Source: JAQVXR01 sp050945755
GTDB taxonomy: Bacteria; Bacillota; Dehalobacteriia; Dehalobacteriales; Dehalobacteriaceae
Assembly (NCBI GenBank): GCA_050945755.1
Contig: JBMNTN010000019.1
Location: 1 to 35,486 of the forward strand
DNA length: 35,486 nt
Reading direction: 5' to 3'
The notes below the pieces were generated by a model. The model worked only from the letters and a program-made list of their open reading frames with translations, was not told where the DNA came from and did no database searches. This document shows positions 8,522 to 15,710 of the stretch, piece after piece. Within the stretch, counting starts at the first letter, position 1, and every line of letters starts with the position of its first letter. The position numbers were made by a program, and so were the translations under genes.

Positions 8522-9016
8522 ATGCCCGGCAGATTTAAATCTTTTTTAATATCCGGTTTGATCATTTTGGCTCTTTTACTCGGTGCTGCTTGTGCTCCTG
8601 CCCAAAGGCCGTTAGATCCTACGCCAACCCGGAATCCGGCTCAGGCTCCGGATATGAGGCAAACGCCCCCGGCGACACCCCAGCCGCCGACACCGCAAAC
8701 TCCCGGAGTGCCGGCGACTCTGGCAGATACGATTGCAGATGAAGTTGCCCGGATCAATGGTGTTGAATCAGCCAATGTGCTGGTTGTAGGGAGAACGGCT
8801 TTTGTTGGCTGTAACCTGGATAAGGAAATGGATGATGGGCAGGTAGAAACACTGAAAGATGACATCGCGGACAGAGCGAGAGAATTTGACCAGGTTACGG
8901 ACTGCCTGGTCAGTGCCGATCCGGATGTAGTGGAACAGATTCGGGATATATCGGAAGGACGAAGTACGCCAGACTCTATTGGGGATTTGTACCAGCGTCT
9001 TAAACCGCAAAGTTAA
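8522..9016 (+). CDS. YhcN/YlaJ-family sporulation lipoprotein
   Basis: A 164-aa secreted lipoprotein. The N-terminus has positive residues, a hydrophobic stretch and a lipobox-like LLGAAC, so the mature lipid-modified residue would be Cys24. A Pro/Thr/Gln-rich linker (about residues 26-68) follows. The rest has the YhcN/YlaJ pattern: a short alpha/beta domain beginning IADEVARINGVESANVLVVGRTAFVG-like and ending with DPDVVEQIRDI. In Bacillus, relatives are made in the forespore and help spore germination or outgrowth. It has its own very strong ribosome binding site, hidden in a hairpin, and is followed by a terminator, so it may be expressed separately from yvcK. Confidence 0.85.
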   Translation: MPGRFKSFLISGLIILALLLGAACAPAQRPLDPTPTRNPAQAPDMRQTPPATPQPPTPQTPGVPATLADTIADEVARINGVESANVLVVGRTAFVGCNLDKEMDDGQVETLKDDIADRAREFDQVTDCLVSADPDVVEQIRDISEGRSTPDSIGDLYQRLKPQS

Positions 9017-9025
9017 CGAAGAAAC

Positions 9026-9058
9026 TGAGCGCCTGTTTAGGGGCGCTCAAACTGTTTT
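9026..9058 (+). terminator. Intrinsic terminator after the lipoprotein gene
   Basis: TGAGCGCC (9026-9033) pairs with GGCGCTCA (9042-9049), 8 base pairs with an 8-base loop, followed by AACTGTTTTCT. A second, related hairpin lies 82 bases downstream. Confidence 0.65.
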
Positions 9059-9109
9059 CTATCAGGCAATGTTTGGCTGCGAAAAACTTAAGTACTTTTC
9101 GACGAATTG

Positions 9110-9135
9110 AGCGTCCGTTTAAGGGCGCTGTTTTA
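9110..9135 (+). terminator. Second, diverged copy of the terminator hairpin
   Basis: AGCGTCC (9110-9116) pairs with GGGCGCT (9123-9129), including one G-T pair, then GTTTTAT. Sequence and loop (GTTTAA) resemble the first terminator at 9026, so this looks like a local duplication. It directly abuts the whiA -10 element. Confidence 0.5.
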
Positions 9136-9144
9136 TGATATAAT
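9136..9144 (+). promoter_or_regulatory. Extended -10 promoter of whiA
   Basis: TGATATAAT is a TGn extended -10 with perfect TATAAT at 9139-9144, 22 bases before the whiA ATG. No good -35 is present at 17 bases, which an extended -10 can tolerate. The leader would be very short. Confidence 0.55.
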
Positions 9145-9165
9145 ATACTGGGGGGGCTGGTAGGG

Positions 9166-10182
9166 ATGTCCTTTTCGGTTAAGACCAAGAACGAGTTGGC
9201 CAGAATTATATCCAGCAAGAAATGCTGCCAGCTGGCAGAATTTATCGCCTTGGTCCGCATGGACGGGGTGGTGCAAATCAGCGCGAACCAAAAAGTATCT
9301 GTGGCGATCATAACGGAAAATGCTGCTGTGGCCAGAAAAATATTTAAACTGGCCAAAGAACTATTTGACCTTCAAACGGAAATTATCGTATATAAAAAAA
9401 ACAGGTTAAAAAAGAATAATGTTTATTCCGTGCGGATACCGCCCCAGCCTCAAGTGGCGGAATTGCTCCATACTTTAGGTTTGATTGACCAAAATAACCG
9501 GTGGAATCCGGGATATCGGGACAAGCTTCCTCAAGAAATCTTGCAAAAACAGTGTTGCAAACGGGCATACTTAAGAGGAGCTTTCCTTGGCGGAGGGTCG
9601 GTAAATAACCCCGAGGGTACCTATCATCTTGAGATTATTACCAATAACAGAGAACATGCAACTGTTATTGCCAAGCTTTTTAAGGGGTTTGACCTGCCGG
9701 TTAAAATCAGTCAAAGGAAAAAATGGCAAGTAGTATACCTTAAAGAGAGCGAGCAGATTGTTAATTGTTTAAACATTATGGGAGCGCACCATGCGCTTCT
9801 GGAATTTGAAAATACCAGGATTATTAAAGGAGTACGCAACCAGGTGAATCGCCTGGTAAACTGTGAAACCGCGAATTTAAACAAAACTGTGGATGCTGCG
9901 GTACGGCAAATAGAATCAATAAAAAAGGTTCAAGCAGTAATTGGACTGGAAAAACTGCCTCAGGGACTACGGGAGATTGCCGAACTGCGCCTGGCATATC
10001 CCCATATCAGCTTAAAGGAACTTGGGGAAGCCGTTTCTCCCAAAATTGGCAAGTCAGGAGTTAATCACCGGATGAGGAAGCTGGAATTGATTGCGGAAAA
10101 AATTGGGGGGATGGAATACTCCACACCGGATATTAGTGTTAAGACGCAAAAAGGGAAAGTTAGATTAAGGGATCCTAAATAA
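9166..10182 (+). CDS. whiA: Sporulation/cell-division regulator WhiA
   Basis: WhiA has an N-terminal degenerate LAGLIDADG homing-endonuclease-like fold and a C-terminal helix-turn-helix. In actinobacteria it activates sporulation septation; in Bacillus it affects division and chromosome segregation. The protein is 338 aa, slightly longer than the usual ~315. The N-terminal MSFSVKTKNELARI and KCCQLAEFIALVRMDG match the family; CCKRAYLRGAFLGGGSVNNPEGTYHLE is the second conserved block (given here only as a marker), and LPQGLREIAELRLAYPHISL with SGVNHRMRKL forms the HTH. A GGGGGGCTGGTAGGG stretch serves as the ribosome binding site. Although in the rapZ-yvcK-whiA order, it is split from yvcK by the lipoprotein gene and two terminators. 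Confidence 0.94.
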   Translation: MSFSVKTKNELARIISSKKCCQLAEFIALVRMDGVVQISANQKVSVAIITENAAVARKIFKLAKELFDLQTEIIVYKKNRLKKNNVYSVRIPPQPQVAELLHTLGLIDQNNRWNPGYRDKLPQEILQKQCCKRAYLRGAFLGGGSVNNPEGTYHLEIITNNREHATVIAKLFKGFDLPVKISQRKKWQVVYLKESEQIVNCLNIMGAHHALLEFENTRIIKGVRNQVNRLVNCETANLNKTVDAAVRQIESIKKVQAVIGLEKLPQGLREIAELRLAYPHISLKELGEAVSPKIGKSGVNHRMRKLELIAEKIGGMEYSTPDISVKTQKGKVRLRDPK

Positions 10183-10355
10183 AAGCATCGGTTTTATCCC
10201 ATTTGGGGATGGCCCGGGAAGGACTATTTTATCTGTCCGGTATGAAAGCGGTAACCGAAAGATTTCTCTAGGTTTTTATTGTCGAAACAAGAGGAATTTC
10301 GATACTTTAAAAAGAATAGTATTATCCAAGAGAACTAATTGATTAGGGTGAGAAT

Positions 10356-11732
10356 ATGATGGAGCCCAAATTAATACTTGAGCAGACGCAAAAACTAATT
10401 ATGACTCCGGAACTGAAACAGGCGATTACCGTTCTGACCCTGCCTTCATTAGAACTGTCCAATTATATTCAGAAGCAATTAGAAGAGAATCCGGTCTTGG
10501 AGATTCCGGACGGGATGGAGAATATGACTAATTTATCCAATGAGGAAGATCCATCAATTAATTTGAAGGAACTGTTTGCCGATAGCAGCGACCTGGGGAT
10601 TGGTTCTTACACTCCAAGGGAACAGAAGGAAAGAGTCTTTGAACCGGTTGCTGTTCAACATTCATCGCTACAGGACTATTTAAAGTTCCAACTGCATATT
10701 ATCAAATTGACTGCCCGCCAGCAGTCTATTGGGGAGTTTATTATTGACAATATCAGCAAGGATGGATATTTGGGCATATCTCCTGATGAAATGGCTTATA
10801 GCTTAAAGGTTGATGTTTCTCAAATAGAAGAAGTGCTAAATATAATAAAAAATTTTGATCCCCCAGGCATAGCTGCCTCAAGCCTGGCCGAGTGTCTTAA
10901 ACGACAGATAGATTCTAGCCATCCAAAGTATAATATTTTAATGCAGCTGATTGATGCCCATCTGGATGATCTTGCCGCGAACAGATTGTCCGTTATTGCT
11001 AAAAACCTGAAACTTACTCTACCGGAAACTCAGGAATTGGTTGATGAGATTAAGACATTGAATCCTAAGCCGGGGTTGCTGTATTCATCTGATGACTCGG
11101 TTGAGTATATTTTACCGGATGTGGTTATTGAGCGGGTTGGAAGTGAGTATGTGGTTTTAGTTAACGATACCTCTGTTCCCCGCCTCAATATTAATCCATA
11201 TTACCGCAGCATGGTCCTAAACAATGGGAACATCGATGATAACGCCCGGAAGTTTGTGGAAGGTAAATTGAATTCGGCTGTGTGGCTGATTAAAAGCATT
11301 GAGCAGCGGCGGCTTACTTTATTTAAAGTAGCGACAACGGTAATTGAGTATCAGCGAGATTTCTTAGATAAAGGTATTGCCTATTTGGTGCCTTTGACAC
11401 TAAAAGAAGTAGCGGATAGAATCGATGTACATGAGTCTACCGTGAGCAGAGCTATTGCCGGCAAATATGTCCAAACTCCGCGGGGGACCTTTTCCTGGAA
11501 GTTCTTTTTTGCCAGCGGTATAGTTACTTCTGAAGGGGATGCTACTTCTGCTAATTGGGTAAAAAAGATGATTCAGGATTTAATAGCTGAAGAAAACGTG
11601 AAGCAGCCGCTGAGTGACCAGAAACTAACCAATCTTTTGGCAGAAAAAGGTATTAAAATTTCCCGTCGGACAGTTGCTAAATATCGAGAGGAGTTGAGTA
11701 TTCCCAGTTCCAGCAAAAGGAAAAGATATTAA
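10356..11732 (+). CDS. rpoN: RNA polymerase sigma-54 factor
   Basis: Sigma-54 directs transcription from -24/-12 promoters with AAA+ activators. The 458-aa protein has region I, rich in Gln/Leu (LILEQTQKLIMTPELKQAI), the core-binding domain (residues ~90-290), a HTH near 345-375 (LKEVADRIDVHESTVSRAI), and the RpoN box near 435-447 (ISRRTVAKYRE) that reads the -24 element. Start ATG 10356 or 10359; AGGGTGAG just upstream serves either. It is followed by a terminator. No enhancer-binding activator and no convincing -24/-12 promoter lie in this window, so its targets are elsewhere. Confidence 0.96.
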   Translation: MMEPKLILEQTQKLIMTPELKQAITVLTLPSLELSNYIQKQLEENPVLEIPDGMENMTNLSNEEDPSINLKELFADSSDLGIGSYTPREQKERVFEPVAVQHSSLQDYLKFQLHIIKLTARQQSIGEFIIDNISKDGYLGISPDEMAYSLKVDVSQIEEVLNIIKNFDPPGIAASSLAECLKRQIDSSHPKYNILMQLIDAHLDDLAANRLSVIAKNLKLTLPETQELVDEIKTLNPKPGLLYSSDDSVEYILPDVVIERVGSEYVVLVNDTSVPRLNINPYYRSMVLNNGNIDDNARKFVEGKLNSAVWLIKSIEQRRLTLFKVATTVIEYQRDFLDKGIAYLVPLTLKEVADRIDVHESTVSRAIAGKYVQTPRGTFSWKFFFASGIVTSEGDATSANWVKKMIQDLIAEENVKQPLSDQKLTNLLAEKGIKISRRTVAKYREELSIPSSSKRKRY

Positions 11733-11797
11733 GTAAATTTAATATTGTGAGTGATGACATTTCCGCAATAAAGCAAACATATAGCAATTATTTCATC

Positions 11798-11881
11798 TTG
11801 TGCTGAAAGGTACAATTCGATAAACTTAAATTAAGCAAAATATCAGGCACATTGTTGAAAGGTATATGCTGTATGATAAAC
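11798..11881 (+). repeat. Paired direct repeats upstream of the corrinoid sensor kinase
   Basis: Two copies of TTGT(n)TGAAAGGTAYA...GATAAAC occur, at 11798-11824 and 11852-11881. Their common core TGAAAGGTA starts at 11804 and 11856, 52 bases apart, about five helical turns. They lie in a 288-base gap without a gene and may be binding sites for the AraC-type response regulator; that is inference. Confidence 0.5.
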
Positions 11882-11907
11882 AAGAGAGATTTTCATAATC
11901 ATTAAAT

Positions 11908-11940
11908 AGCCGAATGAGTGTATTCCCTCTTCGGCTTTTG
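11908..11940 (+). terminator. Intrinsic terminator after rpoN / attenuator-like hairpin
   Basis: AGCCGAATGAG (11908-11918) pairs with CTCTTCGGCT (11927-11936; one bulge), followed by TTTTG. It can act as the rpoN terminator. The right arm is also perfectly complementary to AAAGCCGAAG at 11991-12000, so an alternative fold exists. Confidence 0.6.
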
Positions 11941-11951
11941 TTATATTGATC

Positions 11952-12000
11952 TGCCAACTATGATTAATGACCGATTTGGCAAAATGAATCAAAGCCGAAG
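11952..12000 (+). promoter_or_regulatory. Inverted repeat and anti-terminator-like arm in the sensor kinase leader
   Basis: TGCCAA (11952-11957) and TTGGCA (11976-11981) form a small dyad. Just downstream AAAGCCGAAG (11991-12000) is the perfect complement of CTTCGGCTTT (11929-11938). The segment ends 20 bases before the sensor start, whose ribosome binding site (GAAAGGG, 12005-12011) is poor. Confidence 0.45.
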
Positions 12001-12020
12001 ACGAGAAAGGGCGAACAAGG

Positions 12021-13862
12021 ATGACATATAATTATAATACTATTGTGGAATCAATTCTCAGCGGAAATGCGTCAGCTGTGAGAGGACAAGTCAAGGATGC
12101 TTTGTCACAGGGCTCTGATCCGGTGGAAGTGATTACCCGGGGCCTTGTAGCGGCGATGGATTCCGTTGGGTCCAGATTTGAGCAAAATCAAATATATGTG
12201 ACAGAGCTTCTCGTTACCGCCCGAGCGATGCATGCCGGATTGGAGGAACTGCGTCCATATATGGCGGCTACCAACACTCCTCCCGCCGGGAGAGTCCTTT
12301 TAGGTACTGTAGCCGGTGATTTACATGATATCGGGAAAAATATGCTGGGTTTACTTTTGGAAGCGTCAGGATTTGAAGTAATCGATTTGGGGATAGATGT
12401 CTCCCCCGCTCGGTTTGTGGAAGCGGTAGTGAAGCATCGGCCTCAGGTTTTATGCATGTCTGCGCTGCTTAGTACTACAGTTTCCGCCATGGGAGATACT
12501 ACTGAGGCATTAAGAGAGGCAGGCCTCAGGGACCAGGTAAAAGTAATTGTGGGAGGAGCTGCTTTAACACAAGAGCTGGCCCGAAAAGTTAGGGCTGACG
12601 CTTATGCACCTGATGCCATTACCGGTATTCAAGTGATAAAAAAAATGGTTGAATCTCAGGAGAGTATACCTTCTCCTGTAGTTTTGGAAACAGTATTTTC
12701 CGGAAGTACACTGGAAGAATTGCAGGATGCTTTTTCCTCTTTGATTGGACTACACCTAATTGTTGTCGATTCCTGGGGACAACCTCTTTCTACAGTAGGC
12801 CGCTTTCCCGAATGTTCCGGGTACTGTGAAAAGGCCAGCAAATTCTTAAATAATAAAGTGGGAAGTAACCGCTATGATACCATTCCCTTGTGGAAAGGAT
12901 TAAAAGATGCTTTTGCCTATCGTTGTTATGCGGGTTTAATTGAAATTTCTTATCCGCTTATTGCCGATGTGGGGAAAGTAGGCGCGATTATTTGCGGACA
13001 CTTTTTAATGGAAGATGATTGCCCACCTGGGGAAAGACCGGAAGGTTTAACGATATTGACGCCGGAACGTTTGGAAATGGTTTGCAAGCTTTTGGCTTTT
13101 ATTGGAGGCAGAATTACTGATCTCAGTCAGGTATTGTTATCGAACCGTCAATTAGAAGAACAGAGGGCTCATTTTCTTCATTTTATGCAGCGCCAGCACC
13201 AGTTGGAGGAGGCTTTACGGGATGCAGAACTAAAAGCACTGCAATCCCAAGTGAATCCTCATTTTATGTTTAATGCCTTAAATGTGATTGCTCGTTTGGC
13301 GCTATTGCAGAAGGATTTTCAAACCGAGCGGGTAGTGGGAGCATTAGCTCGCTTGATGCGTTATAGTCTCTATCAAGTAAAGGTAATGGTTACTGTCCGG
13401 GAAGAAGTAAAGGCGGTGCAGGACTATCTTTTGATTCAGAAGGCCCGGTTTCAAGGACGGATTGACAGTTCCGTTGAGGTGGATGAAAAAGTATTGGAAG
13501 CCAAAATGCCTTGTATGATCCTGCAGCCCCTAGTTGAAAATGCCTGCTTACACGGGTTGGAACCTTTGAAACAAGGGGGAACAATTAAGGTGCGGGGCTG
13601 GATGGAAAACAGCCAAGTGTGTTTTCAAATTGAGGATAATGGGGTTGGCATGTCGGAACAGTTAAAAAAAGATATTTTCCACATGCAGGTAAAGTCTGAC
13701 AGCAGGGGACAGGTGAGTGGACTGGGCTTGGCCAATGTCCTGCGCCGAATGCAGTATCAATTTGGCAGCAGCTGCGCTTTGGATATTAATAGTTCTCCGG
13801 GGAAGGGTACCTGTCTAAAGCTTTCCTTTCCATATCAAACCGGTGAGGGGGCGAGTGATTGA
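12021..13862 (+). CDS. Corrinoid-binding / PocR / LytS-type sensor histidine kinase fusion
   Basis: A soluble 613-aa sensor with three modules. Residues 1-85 match the helical cap of methyltransferase corrinoid proteins (MtaC/MtbC type). Residues 90-210 are the B12-binding Rossmann domain with GDLHDIGKN, where Asp100-His102-Gly105 is the DxHxxG signature and His102 the expected lower cobalt ligand, then SALLST (148-153) and VGGAA (177-181). Residues ~226-365 resemble the PocR sensory domain (RCYAGLIEISYPLI near 301-314, Cys265, Cys269, Cys302). Residues ~400-610 are a His_kinase/HATPase pair: NPHFMFNAL with phospho-acceptor His414, ENACLHG (506-512), DNGVGM (539-544), GLGLANV (567-573). No transmembrane segment. 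Coupled by TGATG to its response regulator. It presumably reports corrinoid or methyl-donor state; the ligand is inferred. Confidence 0.9.
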   Translation: MTYNYNTIVESILSGNASAVRGQVKDALSQGSDPVEVITRGLVAAMDSVGSRFEQNQIYVTELLVTARAMHAGLEELRPYMAATNTPPAGRVLLGTVAGDLHDIGKNMLGLLLEASGFEVIDLGIDVSPARFVEAVVKHRPQVLCMSALLSTTVSAMGDTTEALREAGLRDQVKVIVGGAALTQELARKVRADAYAPDAITGIQVIKKMVESQESIPSPVVLETVFSGSTLEELQDAFSSLIGLHLIVVDSWGQPLSTVGRFPECSGYCEKASKFLNNKVGSNRYDTIPLWKGLKDAFAYRCYAGLIEISYPLIADVGKVGAIICGHFLMEDDCPPGERPEGLTILTPERLEMVCKLLAFIGGRITDLSQVLLSNRQLEEQRAHFLHFMQRQHQLEEALRDAELKALQSQVNPHFMFNALNVIARLALLQKDFQTERVVGALARLMRYSLYQVKVMVTVREEVKAVQDYLLIQKARFQGRIDSSVEVDEKVLEAKMPCMILQPLVENACLHGLEPLKQGGTIKVRGWMENSQVCFQIEDNGVGMSEQLKKDIFHMQVKSDSRGQVSGLGLANVLRRMQYQFGSSCALDINSSPGKGTCLKLSFPYQTGEGASD

Positions 13863-15487
13863 TGTTGAAAATTATGATTGTTGATGACGAACCTCTTGAA
13901 CGGCAGGCAATTCGCATGATTTTGGAAAACTACCGGCCAAAATACCGGATAGTAGGGGAGGCCGGTGACGGAGAAGAAGCTGTGGAGGTGGCCAGGCGCG
14001 TAAAGCCTGAAGTAATTTTATTGGATATCAAGATGCCGGGATTGAGCGGGATAGAAGTAGCCCATATTCTGCGTCCGGAACTGCCGTCAACCCGATTAGT
14101 GATTGTCAGCGCTTATGGGGAGTTTGATTATGCCAAGCAGGCTGTGACTTTAGGGATATCCGAATATCTTTTAAAACCGGTGGATACAGAAGAACTGGTT
14201 GTTCTTTTAGATCGGTTGTACGAGGAGATAAAAGCGGAGCAAGAGTCTGTGGAAGAGATGGAAAAGCTGCGTGCCGCCTTACAAGACGTGATGCCTTTAA
14301 TTCGTGTGGGTTTTGTCATGGACGTGATTAACGGCAGCTTGACAAATGAAGAAGAAACTCGCGCTCGAGCAGAATTATTGGGAATTCACCAACCCCTCCG
14401 GGTGGTACTGCATATTTGGATAGATAATTTAACTGGACATCATAGTTATCGTTCAGAGTTAGAAAATCAGATTCTGCAGAAGCAGATTCAGGAGGTTGTG
14501 CAGGAAGTTTTATGTGATTGGCCGGGCGCTCTTGAGGTTCCGGTAGGAAATGGCCAGTATGTAGTGCTTCTTCCGGCGGACATTTCCCTGAGTGAGGAAA
14601 AGCTTAAGGAAGCAACTCAACAACTGGGAGATAATATTTGTTGTTTAGTTCGTTCAAGAACCGGTGCTACAGTTACGGTCGGAATAGGAAGACCGGCCAA
14701 GAGATCGGAAGGATTGGCTTTTTCTCATGCTCAGGCACTTGCAGCCGGTGAATATCGGGCATTATACGGTGGTGACCAGGCCATCCATGCAGATGATGTA
14801 ATGGCCGCTTCCGGAGCCCCTTCTCTTTTGAAACAGGAAAATGGCAAAAGTATGGCCTTAGCAATTCGCATGGGTGATGGGGAAAAAGTAAGGCAGAGTT
14901 TTTTGGGTCTCTGGAGCCAGATGCTACAAGAAGAGGAATTTCACCCGGCTGATGTTCGCATGAAACTGTTGGAGGTGACTGCTTTGGCATCACGGGCGGC
15001 AGTTGAGGGTGGCGTTGATTCCGAACAAGTAGGGGTGTTCTCCTTTCCTTCTGAGTTGCAGGAAGGATCGGTAGATGGCTTAACCGAGATCCGGGATCAG
15101 GTGGTCCGTTGGTTGGATGATTTGGTGGCTCGCGTCAGGGCTTCTCGAGAATTTCGTAATTCCAACTTAGTTGAAAAGGCTATTCAATATGTGGATGAGA
15201 ATTATCATCAGGAATTAAGTCTCGAAGATGTGGCGCGTCAGGTCTACTTAAGTCCATGTTATTTTAGCCGGTTGTTTAAGCAGGTGAAAGGCTTGAGCTT
15301 TTCAGAATATCTTACCCAAGTGCGTATGGAGGAAGCGCGTCGCCTGCTTCTGCACACAGATTTATTAGTGTCGGAAATTGCTACTCGGGTCGGCTATCGG
15401 GATGCCAGGTACTTCAGCCAAGTTTTTAAAAAAGCAGAGGGGTCGACTCCGGTTAATTTCCGTAGAGATATTAGTAAACAGCTATAG
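13862..15487 (+). CDS. YesN/AraC-type response regulator, partner of the corrinoid sensor kinase
   Basis: A 541-aa regulator. The ATG at 13862 overlaps the kinase stop (TGATG). The receiver domain has acidic Asp8-Asp9, phospho-acceptor Asp55 (LLDIKMPG), Ser83 and Lys105 (LLKP). A long middle region (~130-430) contains a coiled stretch and a degenerate GGDEF-like or YesN-type domain without a clear GGDEF motif. The last ~100 residues form an AraC-type double HTH: LSLEDVARQVYLSPCYFSRLFK and VSEIATRVGYRDARYFSQVFKK (families' usual pattern, split here by about 25 residues). It should bind DNA as a dimer at direct repeats. A terminator follows at 15515, so the pair forms its own unit upstream of gapA. 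Targets unknown. Confidence 0.92.
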   Translation: MLKIMIVDDEPLERQAIRMILENYRPKYRIVGEAGDGEEAVEVARRVKPEVILLDIKMPGLSGIEVAHILRPELPSTRLVIVSAYGEFDYAKQAVTLGISEYLLKPVDTEELVVLLDRLYEEIKAEQESVEEMEKLRAALQDVMPLIRVGFVMDVINGSLTNEEETRARAELLGIHQPLRVVLHIWIDNLTGHHSYRSELENQILQKQIQEVVQEVLCDWPGALEVPVGNGQYVVLLPADISLSEEKLKEATQQLGDNICCLVRSRTGATVTVGIGRPAKRSEGLAFSHAQALAAGEYRALYGGDQAIHADDVMAASGAPSLLKQENGKSMALAIRMGDGEKVRQSFLGLWSQMLQEEEFHPADVRMKLLEVTALASRAAVEGGVDSEQVGVFSFPSELQEGSVDGLTEIRDQVVRWLDDLVARVRASREFRNSNLVEKAIQYVDENYHQELSLEDVARQVYLSPCYFSRLFKQVKGLSFSEYLTQVRMEEARRLLLHTDLLVSEIATRVGYRDARYFSQVFKKAEGSTPVNFRRDISKQL

Positions 15488-15514
15488 GGTTTTGTCCAGT
15501 GAGTTTTTCTCAAG

Positions 15515-15538
15515 AAAAGGACGAAATCCTTTTTTTTT
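15515..15538 (+). terminator. Intrinsic terminator of the two-component operon
   Basis: AAAAGGA (15515-15521) pairs with TCCTTTT (15527-15533) around CGAAA, inside a run of ten T. It separates the two-component genes from the glycolytic operon. Confidence 0.75.
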
Positions 15539-15580
15539 GCATAGCTGTCGAACTTGAGAATAATAATAACCTTGAGTTGA

Positions 15581-15665
15581 AAGGATTTTTAAATTCCATG
15601 TGGAATCCTTCTAGGTTGGTTTTCCGTGCCATATTTATCCTGACATGGAAAGCACAATCCAACCT
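15581..15665 (+). promoter_or_regulatory. Structured leader upstream of gapA
   Basis: Two dyads in succession. First ATTCCA-TG-TGGAAT (15593-15606), flanked by AAGG (15581) and CCTT (15607-15610). Second AGGTTGG (15613-15619) with CCAACCT (15659-15665), enclosing GTGC (15626) with GCAC (15652-15655) and CAT with ATG. The second ends about 46 bases before the gapA ATG. A weak promoter-like CTGACA (15640) and TTATAC (15665) overlap it. Role unknown; operator or mRNA leader are both possible. Confidence 0.5.
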
Positions 15666-15710
15666 TATACAGTTATCTTAATCAGAAATCAATAAAAGGA
15701 GGAAGTGCTG

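Noticed and set aside
11845..11860. Sigma-54-like box GGCAC...TTGA near the corrinoid sensor gene, attractive because rpoN is next door
   Set aside because: The spacing between the -24 GG and -12 GC-like element is off by one and the -12 lacks GC.
11733..12020. Cobalamin riboswitch upstream of the corrinoid sensor
   Set aside because: I could not find a B12-box-like conserved segment or the expected ~200-base fold; only the short alternating hairpins are present.
15499..15681. A 60-codon open frame between the response regulator and gapA
   Set aside because: It overlaps the terminator at 15515 and the gapA leader dyads, has no supported ribosome binding site, and its product has no recognisable features.
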